A stretch of DNA of 64,000 nt from Afipia massiliensis (lineage in GTDB: Bacteria > Pseudomonadota > Alphaproteobacteria > Rhizobiales > Xanthobacteraceae): NCBI RefSeq assembly GCF_014203115.1, contig NZ_JACHIJ010000003.1, positions 248,001 to 312,000 on the forward strand, written 5' to 3'. Positions 48,951 through 58,652 of the stretch are shown here, one piece after another. Every line of letters starts with the position of its first letter. The first letter of the stretch is position 1. The position numbers and the translations under genes are program-made. Below the pieces are notes generated by a model. The model did not search any database and was not told the origin of the DNA. It worked only from the letters and a program-made list of their open reading frames with translations.

Positions 48951-49115
48951 TTCAACGCGATTTGCGTCCCGTCGATGATTGTGCGCCGCCGCGCCAGATG
49001 GATGCTGCGCATTCGTAGGCGTTGCCTGTCCAGCTTGACGGCCTTGGCGATGCGCATAAGCTGACGCTGCTCAAGTGCCAAAGATTTACGTCTTGATCCA
49101 TGTCAGGAGAAAATC

Positions 49116-49319
49116 ATGTCAGTTGCACGCGTCACCGAGCTTATTTCCGCATCCCCAAAAAGTTTTGAAGACGCCGTCCAGGTCGGCGTCAAGCGCGCCG
49201 TCAAGACGTTGAAGAACGTCGAAGGCATCTGGGTCGACAATCAGAAATGCGTCATCAGGAACGGCAAGATCGCGGAGTACCGCGTCAATCTGAAGGTGAC
49301 GTTCATCCTCAAGGACTAG
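49116..49319 (+). CDS. Dodecin flavin-binding protein
   Basis: The 67-residue protein matches dodecin, a dodecameric flavin storage or scavenging protein: RVTELISASPKSFEDAVQVG, then VKTLKNVEGIWVDNQKC and the final strand YRVNLKVTFILKD. AGGAGAAA precedes the ATG. The intergenic DNA before it (48951-49115) shows no gene. Confidence 0.92.
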   Translation: MSVARVTELISASPKSFEDAVQVGVKRAVKTLKNVEGIWVDNQKCVIRNGKIAEYRVNLKVTFILKD

Positions 49320-49370
49320 CGATACCTCGGCCGGATCGCCGCTCCGAGACATGTGCGGAGCGTTGATCCG

Positions 49371-50387
49371 TCAATGGCCAATCTGCAGGGTATCGTCGTC
49401 GTCCTCACCGGTGGCTTCGATAGGATCGAACATCGCTCGCCAGGCCGGCAGCGATCGTGACGGATGCTGCGCGGCCATAAGTTGCCGGATCGCGATCCGG
49501 ATATTGGCGCGAGCCACGCGATCCTGTGCGATGGGCTGCGAATCCGGCGACACGTCATTCGCGATGGCTGCCAAGATTTTCTTCTTGGCCGCGACGGCTT
49601 CGGCGTGACCATGTACGTCGAGCAATTCTTGAAACGCATCGTGCCGCGCCCCATCGAAGGTTTGCGCCATGCCGCGCGTGTCTTTCGTCGGATGCGCCGG
49701 ATAGAGATGCGCGCACGGAATCCAGCCATCCGGGACCGGTTCCGTCGCCGGATGGGTGCGGCGACTTCTGAGAAGTTTCGGAAGCACGTGGGTGTGCGGG
49801 CCTTCCGGGCTCTTCCCGGTGGGCGGTGGAATCGGCTGATAAACCTCGACGCGACCGGCGCGGCTGATGAAGACGCGATGGGGACTGGCGGCCAGAATGA
49901 TCGACATGGCCGGATTGTCCGGATCGAAAACGGGACGGTTCAGACAGGGCTGTAGACGTGCAATCACATCGGCGTTCCTGATCCGGACGCAAAGATCGGC
50001 TTGAAGCGCATCGAGCCCGAGATCGAACAGCACGCCGTCGCGATCTTCCTCGCGCAGCGCGTCTCCGTCATGGCTCAACTCGGTGAGCACCGTGCGCCGG
50101 TTCATGGCGCAGGTATCCTGCGGCAGACACAGCGCGACGCGGTGGCTCCAGTCCTTTCGGGTGACGCTTTCGGAGGCGAATGGGCGAAGATCGTCACGAA
50201 CCGTGATCGCAATGCCACCCCGCGCGGTCACAGCCGACACAACGCTATCCGATGTCGTCAACGTCACCGGTTCGTCGCGGCCCCGGGAAAATTCCGCGAT
50301 CCCGCCGAAGGTGCCGAGACTCCATTGGGTGTCTGGATTGGAGATCTGCTCCGTCAACAGGTCCACGATGCTGGCCATCTGCGCCAT
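49371..50387 (-). CDS. Conserved protein of unknown function upstream of the nitrile hydratase genes
   Basis: The 338-residue protein starts [20 protein letters not shown] and includes [40 protein letters not shown] and [19 protein letters not shown] recall similar hypothetical proteins in Bradyrhizobium (DUF6925-like) but no function. No signal peptide or membrane segment is seen. It is divergent from the nitrile hydratase operon with a 136-bp shared promoter region, so co-regulation is possible but unproven. Confidence 0.65.
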   Translation of the reverse strand: MAQMASIVDLLTEQISNPDTQWSLGTFGGIAEFSRGRDEPVTLTTSDSVVSAVTARGGIAITVRDDLRPFASESVTRKDWSHRVALCLPQDTCAMNRRTVLTELSHDGDALREEDRDGVLFDLGLDALQADLCVRIRNADVIARLQPCLNRPVFDPDNPAMSIILAASPHRVFISRAGRVEVYQPIPPPTGKSPEGPHTHVLPKLLRSRRTHPATEPVPDGWIPCAHLYPAHPTKDTRGMAQTFDGARHDAFQELLDVHGHAEAVAAKKKILAAIANDVSPDSQPIAQDRVARANIRIAIRQLMAAQHPSRSLPAWRAMFDPIEATGEDDDDTLQIGH

Positions 50388-50523
50388 GTTTGCGGTGTCC
50401 GGATCCGATCGGCTCGCGATAGCTGCTGGCTACTATGCCATCCGGCGCAGCAAGAACAAGGGTGATGGCTGCCTTGCGCCGCAGGTCTCGACAGGCCACG
50501 TCTGGCGGGCTTATCCTTGCCGC

Positions 50524-51189
50524 ATGAGCGGACACGATCACGATCATCACGACCATCATCACCACGGCCATCACCATCATCATGATGATGATCATTCCGA
50601 ATTGTCGGAGACGGAATTGCGCGTGCGCGCGCTGGAAACCGTCCTGACCGAAAAAGGTTACGTCGATCCTGCGGCGCTCGACCTGCTGATTGAAACCTAT
50701 GAAACCAAGGTCGGACCGCGCAACGGCGCGCGCGTGATCGCCAAAGCCTGGGCCGATCCGGCCTATCGCGCGCGCCTGCTGGCCGACGCCACGCCCGCGA
50801 TTGCCGAACTCGGTTATTCCGGTCGTCAGGGCGAGCATATCGTGGCGGTCGAGAACACCGCACATCAGCACAACATGGTCGTCTGCACATTGTGCTCCTG
50901 TTATCCGTGGTCGGTGCTCGGCCTGCCGCCGGTCTGGTACAAGGCCGCGCCGTACCGGTCGCGCGCGGTGATCGATCCGCGCGGCGTGCTGCGCGATTTC
51001 GGTTTCGAGCTTCCCACCGACACGGACATCCGCGTCTGGGATTCCACCGCCGAGATTCGTTATCTCGTGGTGCCGCAGCGCCCCGCCGGCACCGAAGGCT
51101 GGAGCGAGGAGCAACTCGCCGACCTCGTCACCCGCGACAGCATGATCGGGACCGGCTTCGCGAAATCGCCGGCATCGGCCGAAACATGA
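50524..51189 (+). CDS. nthA: Nitrile hydratase subunit alpha, cobalt type
   Basis: Nitrile hydratase converts nitriles to amides. The 221-residue alpha subunit contains the metal site CTLCSC (Cys121 to Cys126); Thr after the first Cys marks the cobalt form, whereas the iron form has Ser. Cys124 and Cys126 would be oxidised to sulfinic and sulfenic acid in the mature enzyme. The N-terminus is unusual: 14 histidines between residues 4 and 24 interspersed with Asp, which could act as a metal store or chaperone arm. The stop overlaps the beta-subunit start by 4 bp. Confidence 0.95.
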   Translation: MSGHDHDHHDHHHHGHHHHHDDDHSELSETELRVRALETVLTEKGYVDPAALDLLIETYETKVGPRNGARVIAKAWADPAYRARLLADATPAIAELGYSGRQGEHIVAVENTAHQHNMVVCTLCSCYPWSVLGLPPVWYKAAPYRSRAVIDPRGVLRDFGFELPTDTDIRVWDSTAEIRYLVVPQRPAGTEGWSEEQLADLVTRDSMIGTGFAKSPASAET

Positions 51190-51848
51190 ACGGCGCACAT
51201 GACATGGGCGGTGTCGATGGCTTTGGGCCGGTGATTCCGGAGCCGAACGAGCCGGTGTTTCACGGCGAGTGGGAGCGGCGGGTTCTGGCGATGACGCTGG
51301 CGATGGCGCGGCCTGGCGGCTGGAACATCGACATGTCGCGCTTCGCTCGTGAGGACCGTTCGCCCGCGGATTATCTCAGCAAGACGTATTACCAGATCTG
51401 GCTCGTCGGTCTGGAGCGGCTGATGCAGGAGCGCGGTCTGGTAATGCCGGAAGAAATCGAGGCCGGCCGCATGGTGCATCCGCCCAAGGCGGGTGTGGCT
51501 GTTCTGCCTTCAAACGATGTTGATGCCATGTTGCGCCGTGGCGCGCCGACCGAGCGAGCCGCAACCTCAACGCCGCTGTTCGCCATCGGCGACCGTGTGC
51601 GCGCGAAGAACATTCATCCGGCAGGTCACATCCGGCTGCCGCGCTATGTCCGCGGCCATGTCGGCGTGGTGGAATTGCTTCACGGCGCACATGTCTTTGC
51701 CGACAGCAATGCGCGCGGCGCCGGCGAAAATCCGCAGCAGCTTTACACCGTGCGCTTCACGGGGCCTGAGCTGTGGGGCGAACGCGCCGATCCGCGCACG
51801 GCGGTTTCGGTGGATGCCTGGGAATCCTATCTGGAGCGCGCCGAATGA
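51186..51848 (+). CDS. nthB: Nitrile hydratase subunit beta
   Basis: The 220-residue beta subunit starts [16 protein letters not shown], the typical start of the family, and includes [33 protein letters not shown] and the C-terminal SH3-like part [20 protein letters not shown]. Its Arg side chains normally support the alpha-subunit cysteine oxidation. Overlaps of 4 bp with both flanking genes indicate co-translation in a fixed ratio. Confidence 0.95.
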   Translation: MNGAHDMGGVDGFGPVIPEPNEPVFHGEWERRVLAMTLAMARPGGWNIDMSRFAREDRSPADYLSKTYYQIWLVGLERLMQERGLVMPEEIEAGRMVHPPKAGVAVLPSNDVDAMLRRGAPTERAATSTPLFAIGDRVRAKNIHPAGHIRLPRYVRGHVGVVELLHGAHVFADSNARGAGENPQQLYTVRFTGPELWGERADPRTAVSVDAWESYLERAE

Positions 51849-52225
51849 CTATCGACCAGAGCGCCGCGATGCAGGCCACGGCGAGCGTTCCCGGAATTCC
51901 GCGCGACGACGAGGGGCCGGTGTTTCGCGAGCCGTGGGAGGCGCGCGCTTTCGCCATGGCGCTGGCGTTGCATGCGCGCGGCCTGTTCACATGGACGGAA
52001 TGGGCGGACGCACTGGCGCAGCAAATCAAGCTCGCGCAGGCCGAAGGCGACGCCGACACCGGCGAAACCTATTACAATCACTGGCTTGCGACGCTCGAGA
52101 AATTGGTGGCGGCGAAGAACATCGCGCCGGCGAGCGAGCTGGACCGTTATCGCGATGCCTGGGATCATGCCGCCGACCGCACGCCGCACGGACAGCCGAT
52201 CGAACTGACGCCTCAAGATTTCTGA
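51845..52225 (+). CDS. Nitrile hydratase accessory protein (cobalt maturation factor)
   Basis: The 126-residue protein resembles the N-terminal half of the beta subunit (PVFREPWEARAFAMALALHA, TWTEWADALAQQI and YYNHWLATLEKLV). Proteins of this type (NhlE, P14K-like) carry a metallated alpha subunit and exchange it into the apoenzyme. This supports a cobalt enzyme with its own chaperone. Its start overlaps the beta-subunit stop as ATGA. No cobalt transporter or amidase gene is adjacent. Confidence 0.88.
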   Translation: MTIDQSAAMQATASVPGIPRDDEGPVFREPWEARAFAMALALHARGLFTWTEWADALAQQIKLAQAEGDADTGETYYNHWLATLEKLVAAKNIAPASELDRYRDAWDHAADRTPHGQPIELTPQDF

Positions 52226-52270
52226 CGCGCGGCCCACCTTCCCACCGGATTCGACAGCCATTCTCCGCTC

Positions 52271-52329
52271 ATTCCCGCGCAAGCGGGAATCCAGCGCTTC
52301 AAGGCCTGGGTCCCCGCTTTCGCGGGGAC
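52271..52329. repeat. Double-hairpin dispersed repeat
   Basis: Hairpin one pairs ATTCCCGC (52271-52278) with GCGGGAAT (52283-52290) around loop GCAA. Hairpin two pairs GTCCCCGC (52310-52317) with GCGGGGAC (52322-52329) around loop TTTC. I recognise this double palindrome as common between convergent genes in many Nitrobacteraceae genomes. Here it separates the nitrile hydratase operon from a convergent gene and could end transcription both ways. Confidence 0.75.
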
Positions 52330-52353
52330 GACCGGAATGAAATGCGTTGGACG

Positions 52354-53025
52354 CTAACCCATCTCTTCGTTCAGGAACGGATTGGTCATGCGCTCGTGGC
52401 CGAAATTCGAGCCGGGACCATGGCCGCAGATGAATCCGATATCGTCGCCGAGCGGCAGCAGCTTGTTCTTGATCGAGCTGATCAGCGTGGCGTGATCGCC
52501 GCCGGGCAGGTCGGTGCGCCCGACCGAGCCGCTGAACAGCACGTCGCCGACGATCGCGAAACGCATATCCTTGTTGAAGAACGCCACGCTGCCGGGTGAA
52601 TGCCCGGGGCAGTGATAAACGTCGAACGTGAGGTCACCGATCTTGAGCTGATCGCCTTCATTCAGCCAGCGATCCGGCGCGAAGTTGCGGACGCCGGTCA
52701 TGCCGAAATTGGCGCCGCTCGCAACGACGTTGTCGAGCAGATACTTGTCCGCGATGTGCGGACCCACGATCGGCACTTTCAGTTCGTCACGCAGCTGCGC
52801 CGCGCCGCCGACGTGATCGATATGGCCGTGCGTGATCCAAATCTCGTCGACCGTGATGCCGGCCTGCTCGATTGCGGCAAGGATGTCAGGAACATCCCCG
52901 CCGGGATCGATCACGACCCCGTGCATGGTCGCTGCGTTCCATAAAAGCGTGCAGTTCTGCTGGAACGGCGATACCGGAACGATCAGGGCGCCGGCTTTGG
53001 CGGCAGTCTTCGATTCATCTGTCAT
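52354..53025 (-). CDS. Metallo-beta-lactamase fold hydrolase (glyoxalase II-like)
   Basis: The 223-residue protein has the metal motif THGHIDHVGG and the later ligands CPGHSPGSV, VGDVLFSGSVGRTDLPGGD and FICGHGPGSNFGHE. It resembles YcbL-like type II glyoxalases, which hydrolyse glutathione thioesters such as S-lactoylglutathione. A GTG at 53034 would add three residues. The exact substrate is not certain. Confidence 0.9.
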   Translation of the reverse strand: MTDESKTAAKAGALIVPVSPFQQNCTLLWNAATMHGVVIDPGGDVPDILAAIEQAGITVDEIWITHGHIDHVGGAAQLRDELKVPIVGPHIADKYLLDNVVASGANFGMTGVRNFAPDRWLNEGDQLKIGDLTFDVYHCPGHSPGSVAFFNKDMRFAIVGDVLFSGSVGRTDLPGGDHATLISSIKNKLLPLGDDIGFICGHGPGSNFGHERMTNPFLNEEMG

Positions 53026-53122
53026 GCCGGTCACAATGCTGATTTTTTGCGCCGCGCCAAGTGGATTCCGACGAATCCTGCTGATGAGAGGGTTGCGCGT
53101 CGCGGGTGCACCCGCTCTGCGG

Positions 53123-55540
53123 TCAGGCGACGCGTAGGTTCGGCTTCACGGTCGCCACCATGTCGAACGGTTCCGGTCGACCGACGCCGTAGCCTTGCGC
53201 GTAATCGACCCCGATCTCACGCAACGCCTGGAGAATGGCGTCGTTTTCGACGAATTCGGCGATGGTCTGCTTGCCCATCACCTTGCCGATGCGGCAAATC
53301 ATTTCAACCATGGCGCGGTCGATCGGATCGTCGAGCATGTCCTTGACGAAGCCGCCGTCGATCTTGAGGTAGTTCACCGGCAGATGTTTCAGGTAACCGA
53401 ACGACGACATGCCGCTGCCGAAATCGTCGAGCGAGAACCGGCATCCCAGTTTCTGCAGCACGCCGATAAAGCGGTTGGCATTGTCGAGATTGGCGATCGC
53501 GCTGGTCTCGGTGATCTCGAAACAGATCATCGCCGGCGGAATATTGAACAGCTCGAGCTGTTCGCGAACGTAGTCGACGAAGCCTTCGTCGCTGAAGGTT
53601 GCGCCTGACAGGTTGATCGCGCAGGTGGCGATGATTTCGGATGCGGCGAGCCGGGTGGAGATGATCTCGAAGGCGTGATGCACGACCCAGCGGTCGATCA
53701 ACGGCATCAGGCCGTAGCGTTCGGCAGCAGGGATGAAATCTCCCGGAGGAATCAGATTGCCGTCCTTGTCGCGCAGCCGCAGCAGAAGCTCGATATGCGC
53801 TCCGGCGTGGCCGGTGTCGTGCAAGGCAGCGATATTCTGTGCGTAGAGACAGAAGCGCTCTTCATCCAGCGCGTCGTGAATGCGTTGCACCCACGCCATT
53901 TCACCGAAGCGATGCAGCAGCTCCGTATCGCTCGGATTATGGATCTGGATCCGGTTGCGGCCCTTCTCCTTGGCAAGGTAGCAGGCGAGGTCGGCCGTGC
54001 GCAGGGTTTCATCCTTGGTGGCGCGGCCGCGCATCTGCACGAGGCCGATGCTTGCCGTGATCGTGAACGACCGCCCGTTCCAGACGAAATTGAGATCCTG
54101 CACCGCCTGACGCAGCCGTTCGGCGACGATTGCGGCCCGATCGAGATCGCCGTTCTCCAGCAGGATCGCGAATTCATCGCCGCCGAGCCGCGCCAGCAGA
54201 TCGTCGACCCGCAAATGCAGCTGCAGCGCCGAGGCGACCTCGCACAGAAGCTTGTCGCCGGCGGCGTGGCCGCAGGTGTCGTTGATGATCTTGAACTGGT
54301 CGAGATCGAGGAACATCAGCGCATGCGGGCCCTGGCGGTCGCAGTCCTCCTGCAAGGCCTTCTCCAGCCGGTGTTCGAACTCGCGGCGGTTGGCCAGCTT
54401 GGTCAGGCTGTCGTGCGACGCCTGCCATGACAGGCGGGCGATATATTTTTTCTCGCTGGTCATATCGTGCAGCACCAGCACCGCGCCCGCGACGGCGCCT
54501 TCCTTGTAGAGCGGCGTTCCGATCATGGAGATCGCGACGGACGTGGAATCCGGCCGTTGCAGCAATTGCGGACGCGCGGTGTGGGTGAGGTCGCCGCCCT
54601 CCAAAATCTGTTCGATCTGGCTTTCGCGTAGCTGTCCGGTCTCTTCGTCGAGAATTTTAAACAGTGAGGCGACCGGCAGTCCTCTTGCGGCCAGCGCGCG
54701 GCAGGCTACCAGTCGCTCGGCGGCCGGGTTCATGTATTCGACGTTGCCCTTTGCGTCGGTGCTGATGACGGCGTCGCCGATAGCCGCGAGGGTGATCTGC
54801 GCGCGCTCCTTCTCTGTGCGCAGCGCATGGATGAATCTGCGGCGCTGCGCCAGGAAATAGCGCGCCATCGTCAGCAGCAGCCCAACCAGCAGCGCGGCAA
54901 CGAGCAGATTGGCGATGGTCAGGACGAGCTTGACCTGCCGCGATCCGTTGCCGAGGCTTTCGACGTAACCTGTCGCCTCGGGCGCGATGCGGGCGTTGAA
55001 CTGGTCGATCCGCTCGCGCAACGAGTTGAGTTGTGAGGGCGAAACCGGTGTGCCGTTCTGTTCGGTCTGGATCTGTTTCGCAAGGTTGGTGAGTTCATCG
55101 AGTATCGCATCGGTGTTGATCCAGTGCGTGATCGCTTTCTTGAACGGCGGCAACTCCCGGAAATGGCGGTACAGCCAGATGACGCCGTCGATGTCGTCGG
55201 GATGAATTCCGCCTTGCAGAAAGCCGTCGCGGGCGGTTGCGAGGTCTGGCGGCTTTTGTTCAAGCGCGAGACGCGCGGTGCGGTCGCCCAGCGGTCCGGC
55301 GATGGCTTTCTCGTATTGTTCGAAATGCCGGTCGTCGCCGGTTTCGCCGTAGAGATAAAGATGTTGGACGGCGTCCTTCTGGCCCTTCGACCACAGGCTT
55401 TCGCCGCCGACATAGGCGCGGACGGATGACAGGACGCTCAGGCTCATCCCAGCCAGAAAGGCTTGCAACAGAACAATGGCGATGAAGGGCGAGACCAGCC
55501 GCAGCAGACGCATTTTCGCTGATACAAAATTGAACTTCAT
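53123..55540 (-). CDS. Membrane GGDEF-EAL protein with PAS domain
   Basis: From the ATG at 55540 the protein is 805 residues. TM1 (about 12-38) and TM2 (about 218-240) enclose a periplasmic domain; a PAS domain follows (about 255-350). The GGDEF domain has an intact GGDEF ([12 protein letters not shown], about 450). The EAL domain reads ELL for EAL but keeps the other catalytic residues ([27 protein letters not shown] and LKID), so phosphodiesterase activity is plausible. A bifunctional c-di-GMP enzyme is inferred. A longer reading up to 55807 lacks homology and is rejected. Confidence 0.9.
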   Translation of the reverse strand: MKFNFVSAKMRLLRLVSPFIAIVLLQAFLAGMSLSVLSSVRAYVGGESLWSKGQKDAVQHLYLYGETGDDRHFEQYEKAIAGPLGDRTARLALEQKPPDLATARDGFLQGGIHPDDIDGVIWLYRHFRELPPFKKAITHWINTDAILDELTNLAKQIQTEQNGTPVSPSQLNSLRERIDQFNARIAPEATGYVESLGNGSRQVKLVLTIANLLVAALLVGLLLTMARYFLAQRRRFIHALRTEKERAQITLAAIGDAVISTDAKGNVEYMNPAAERLVACRALAARGLPVASLFKILDEETGQLRESQIEQILEGGDLTHTARPQLLQRPDSTSVAISMIGTPLYKEGAVAGAVLVLHDMTSEKKYIARLSWQASHDSLTKLANRREFEHRLEKALQEDCDRQGPHALMFLDLDQFKIINDTCGHAAGDKLLCEVASALQLHLRVDDLLARLGGDEFAILLENGDLDRAAIVAERLRQAVQDLNFVWNGRSFTITASIGLVQMRGRATKDETLRTADLACYLAKEKGRNRIQIHNPSDTELLHRFGEMAWVQRIHDALDEERFCLYAQNIAALHDTGHAGAHIELLLRLRDKDGNLIPPGDFIPAAERYGLMPLIDRWVVHHAFEIISTRLAASEIIATCAINLSGATFSDEGFVDYVREQLELFNIPPAMICFEITETSAIANLDNANRFIGVLQKLGCRFSLDDFGSGMSSFGYLKHLPVNYLKIDGGFVKDMLDDPIDRAMVEMICRIGKVMGKQTIAEFVENDAILQALREIGVDYAQGYGVGRPEPFDMVATVKPNLRVA

Positions 55541-55873
55541 CGGACGCCGTACGCCCCCCGCCTGCCGTTTGACTTGAATTCCCTGACTGCCATTCCCATT
55601 CCAGCGCAGGCGGCGCGGCTCTTGGGCCCGTCCGTCATGCGCGAGTTCCAACACTGGCGGTAACCGATTAAGAACGCGCGAATGATGCCCCTTCCGGTTG
55701 CGGAACCCGGAAGTTGCGTGAATCACGGGTAAACAGCTGGAAGCATTCTTTAATGACGCCGGTCTGCGTCGGCCTCGGCGGGGCGGCTGGCCATGCAGCC
55801 CAGTCAAATGAGGGCTTTCTGGCCAGCCGTTCAGCGTTGCGGCGTTCCCGGCATCGACGTTGGCGAAATGAGG
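55541..55873. other. Gene-free interval upstream of the GGDEF-EAL gene
   Basis: I find no gene in these 333 bp. A hairpin at 55691-55713 (CTTCCGG with CCGGAAG) is the only structure seen. The promoter of the GGDEF-EAL gene and the 3' region of the VWA gene (stop at 55874) lie here. Confidence 0.45.
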
Positions 55874-57025
55874 TTACCGCCTGGTCTGGGCTTTCAGCGT
55901 GTCCTCCACCGCGCGGTCGAAGGACGAGGCCTTGGCGGGTGAGGCGCTGCGCTTCTTGTCGGTGACGTAAGCGTCGCGCTTCTGCACGAGAGCTGCGAGC
56001 TTTTCATTCAGGGCCTTGCGCGCCTGCGTCTGCTTGTCGAGTTCGGCCTTGCGTTGCTCGGGCGAGAGTTTGCGCAAGCCGTCGGGAAGTTCTTCCTCCT
56101 TGATGTCGCCGAGCGTCGCGCGGCCGGACGCAACCGCGCTGACCAGATCGCCGTCGCCGGTGACCGCTTCGGACGAGACCTTCGAACGCTTGTTGAGATA
56201 GCTCGCCATGTCGGAGGCCGACGCGGGCGCCGCCGCCGCAACCTGCGACAACTGCCGGGTTTTTTCCTCGACGCGCTTTTGCAGTCTCGTTGGTCCATAG
56301 GGAATCACGGTGCCGTTGATTTCCTTTTGCAGGATGATGATGTCGTCGTCGTAAGGCGTTTCGATCACCACGACCTCGCCGCCGTCCTGCGGAATCGGAA
56401 TGAAGCGGCCGTCGCCGAGTTGCGCGATGTCCTGCCAGACGCGCTCGGTGTCGCGGGCGCGGCCGGCCAGCACCGCGTTGACCACGATGTCGCGCTGCTT
56501 CGCCACGGCGAGCGTCTTCGGGTATTTCGTGTCCTGCGCGTAGTCCATGTGCGGCGGCGCGTCGCCAACCAGAAACACGATGCGCCGCGCGTCGCTGCCC
56601 TTGGTCCATTGCAGCTTGTTGACCGCGACATCGAGCGCTTCGTTGACGCTCTCCGGCCAGTCGCCGCCGCCGCGCGCTTTCAGTTCGAGCAGGTTGGCGT
56701 AGATGTCCTGAATGTCGGTGGTGAGATCGAAGGTTCTGGTCACATACTCGTCGCCGATATCGCGATAGGCCACGAGGCCGATGCGGATGTCGGCGTCAGG
56801 ATTGGTGTCGACGACACTGTTTGCGATCGACCAGATCTTTTGTTTGGCGCCTTCGAGCAGACCGCCCATCGAGCCGGTGGTGTCGAGAACGAATGCGACT
56901 TCGACGGTCGGCTTCGCAACGGCTTGCGAGAGCGTTGCGGTGACCGGCAGCGCGAGGACGGCAAGTGCGAATGCACGGCCGCCGGATTTGAATCTGTCGG
57001 TGATGCGAGTACATTTCCCCTCCAA
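55874..57025 (-). CDS. Secreted von Willebrand factor A domain protein
   Basis: The protein has a signal peptide (AFALAVLALPVTATLSQAVA) and a VWA domain with a metal-ion-dependent adhesion site: VAFVLDTTGSMGG (DxTGS form), later FLVGDAPPHMDY. The C-terminal 120 residues are a charged helical region with PEQRKAELDKQTQARKALN. The start is doubtful. The in-frame TTG at 57025 gives 383 residues, but the ribosome site GGAGGGG is followed by an ATG at 57014 that is out of frame. Longer in-frame starts read through the palindromic repeats and are rejected. Function is unknown. Confidence 0.75.
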   Translation of the reverse strand: MEGKCTRITDRFKSGGRAFALAVLALPVTATLSQAVAKPTVEVAFVLDTTGSMGGLLEGAKQKIWSIANSVVDTNPDADIRIGLVAYRDIGDEYVTRTFDLTTDIQDIYANLLELKARGGGDWPESVNEALDVAVNKLQWTKGSDARRIVFLVGDAPPHMDYAQDTKYPKTLAVAKQRDIVVNAVLAGRARDTERVWQDIAQLGDGRFIPIPQDGGEVVVIETPYDDDIIILQKEINGTVIPYGPTRLQKRVEEKTRQLSQVAAAAPASASDMASYLNKRSKVSSEAVTGDGDLVSAVASGRATLGDIKEEELPDGLRKLSPEQRKAELDKQTQARKALNEKLAALVQKRDAYVTDKKRSASPAKASSFDRAVEDTLKAQTRR

Positions 57026-57034
57026 GGGATGAAA

Positions 57035-57110
57035 CCAGTGCCCTGAATCCGAAGTTCGCTTTGTTTTGCAGCGCGTTCTGTAGCGAACTTCGGATTCAAA
57101 AGGGCACTGG
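57035..57110. repeat. Long palindrome 1 (26-bp stem with AAA bulge)
   Basis: The left arm (57035-57060) begins CCAGTGCCCT. The right arm (57082-57110) ends AGGGCACTGG. They pair over 10 outer and 16 inner base pairs, with three extra bases (AAA) in the right arm and a 21-nt loop. It is a sister of the palindrome at 57123-57199 in inverse orientation. Confidence 0.9.
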
Positions 57111-57122
57111 CTAATTGTGATT

Positions 57123-57199
57123 CCAGTGTGGTTTTGGTTCGCAAGTCCGCAAAAGGATATGCGGCAGCAACGATGCGGACTTGCGAACCACCACACTGG
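57123..57199. repeat. Long palindrome 2 (26-bp stem with TTT bulge, inverse orientation)
   Basis: The left arm (57123-57151) begins CCAGTGTGGT and has TTT bulged. The right arm (57174-57199) ends CCACACTGG. They pair over the same 10 plus 16 base pairs as palindrome 1. Read on the opposite strand, the bulge becomes AAA at the same position, so both are copies of one structural family with different bases but conserved pairing. Confidence 0.9.
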
Positions 57200-57321
57200 T
57201 TCGCTCCCAGCGGAACCCATGGTTCCCATGCTTCGCGACGGCGCGGAGCCCGAATTGTGTCGGGCCGCGTACGCTTTTAGGGCTGAGGGGTTTTTGCTTT
57301 TCTGCTACCCTCGTTGGAATC

Positions 57322-57813
57322 ATGCATTCACCGTTTCGCCATATCGAGCCGGGTTTGCCGCCGGATCGCCGCCAGTCCGACACTGCGCTTGCGATTGCGC
57401 GCGGCACGTCCAGGCTTTTGAGATCGCTGGGCTTTTCCTGCGTCAGCGAATTGACCCTGCCGTCGGGGCGGCGCGCCGATCTGGTGGCGATGAACGCGCG
57501 CGGCGACATCTGGATCGCCGAGATTAAATCGTCGGTCGACGATCTGCGCGCCGATCAAAAATGGCAGGACTACCGGATGCATTGCGACCGGCTGTTCTTC
57601 GCCTTCACGCAGGATCTGCCCTGCGATCTGTTTCCGCCCGAGACCGGATTGATCGTCGCCGACGCCTACGGCGCGCACCTGCATTGCGACGCGCCCGAGC
57701 ATCGGCTGCCGGCCGCGACACGCAAATCGATGATGATCAGTTTTGGATTGCTGGCGGCGCAGCGGATCGGGCGCCTCGCCGATCCGCAGGATTATCCCGG
57801 CGTCGGCGCGTAA
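57322..57813 (+). CDS. mmcB: MmcB family DNA repair nuclease-like protein
   Basis: The 163-residue protein is a DUF1052/MmcB homologue with a PD-(D/E)XK-like core: SGRRADLVAMNARGDIWIAE, then IKSSVDDLRADQKW (Asp, Glu and Lys positions as in nucleases) and DRLFFAFTQDLPCDLFPPET. In Caulobacter, mmcB is SOS-induced and acts with ImuB/DnaE2 in damage-induced mutagenesis. The upstream region has a GGAAC-n5-GTTCC inverted pair (57212-57226) but no GTTC-n7-GTTC LexA site I can be sure of. Its last 22 bases overlap the end of the convergent heme oxygenase gene. Confidence 0.9.
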   Translation: MHSPFRHIEPGLPPDRRQSDTALAIARGTSRLLRSLGFSCVSELTLPSGRRADLVAMNARGDIWIAEIKSSVDDLRADQKWQDYRMHCDRLFFAFTQDLPCDLFPPETGLIVADAYGAHLHCDAPEHRLPAATRKSMMISFGLLAAQRIGRLADPQDYPGVGA

Positions 57814-58403
57814 CCGCGGCCTTTGCCGGCGCGCGTGAAATCCACGACGACGTTTTCCATCGGCTTCAGCGCATTCTCGAACATCGCGAACGCGATCTCC
57901 GCGCCATGCACCACGCCCGCTGTATCACTCTGCGCGGCGGGATGAATTTCCAGCAGCGTCAGAAAGCTCGGCCAGAACCGCTTGCCGAAGCCGTGGCGAA
58001 GATAGGCGGTCGCGTTCATCGCGTCCGAGTCGGGATGCTCCGCAAGACGCGCCAGCATCACGCGCGCACCCATCCGTGAGGCTTCAAGCACATAGACTGC
58101 GCCGAGCATTTCCGCAGCCGATCCGAATGCGGGCAAGGGCAGTGGATTGCAGGTGATGTTCAGGGTTGCGAGGTCGCGTTCAAGCGCGGGTGTGCGAATG
58201 CGCTGCGTCCAGTCCGGAATCAAACTTTCGATTCCGTTGGCTTCGAGGGCTGCCTCGATCGGGAACAGCGCTTCGGCCTGACTTCGCAGGAAGCCCTCAT
58301 AATAAAGGGGAATGGCGAGATCGAGTTTCGCTAGCGCAACGTCGAGGCGGCTGTGCGACATTCTCGTCGCTTCGCGGATCGTATCCCAGATTGCGGCGCC
58401 CAT
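57792..58403 (-). CDS. Heme oxygenase (biliverdin-producing) family protein
   Basis: The 203-residue all-helical protein resembles bacterial heme oxygenases such as BphO/HmuO. The proximal-histidine region is TRMSHSRLDVALAK (His17), and the distal helix region is EMLGAVYVLEASRMGARVML, where a glycine-rich GSxLGG is replaced by EASRMGA. It opens heme to biliverdin for phytochrome assembly or iron release. No phytochrome gene is adjacent. Its 3' end overlaps mmcB by 22 bp tail to tail. Confidence 0.75.
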   Translation of the reverse strand: MGAAIWDTIREATRMSHSRLDVALAKLDLAIPLYYEGFLRSQAEALFPIEAALEANGIESLIPDWTQRIRTPALERDLATLNITCNPLPLPAFGSAAEMLGAVYVLEASRMGARVMLARLAEHPDSDAMNATAYLRHGFGKRFWPSFLTLLEIHPAAQSDTAGVVHGAEIAFAMFENALKPMENVVVDFTRAGKGRGYAPTPG

Positions 58404-58430
58404 GACGGTTTCGCCTTATGCTGCGCTAAC

Positions 58431-58652
58431 TCATGTTACCACGATTTCGCGCGACGGTACGAACGGCTCAAGCAGGGTTGTCACGTAATTCCGGGTCACC
58501 TGAACGGGATAGGCTTCTCGCCTGCGGACTGTGATGCGCGGCGCACGCAGGGACGATCCCTGCGGCCAGTCGATGCGATAATCCTCGACCAGACCGAACT
58601 GTTTGGTGACTTCAAGCCGGGACGAGATTTCGATATGTCGCGCTTTTCGCAT
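58431..58652 (-). CDS. Small conserved-looking hypothetical protein
   Basis: From the ATG at 58652 the product is 73 residues: RHIEISSRLEVTKQFGLVED near the start and VQVTRNYVTTLLEPFVPSRE near the end. It looks like real protein sequence with balanced composition, but I do not recognise a family. A GTG start at 58718 would add 22 residues, mostly charged. It lies just upstream of the heme oxygenase gene on the same strand. Confidence 0.5.
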   Translation of the reverse strand: MRKARHIEISSRLEVTKQFGLVEDYRIDWPQGSSLRAPRITVRRREAYPVQVTRNYVTTLLEPFVPSREIVVT

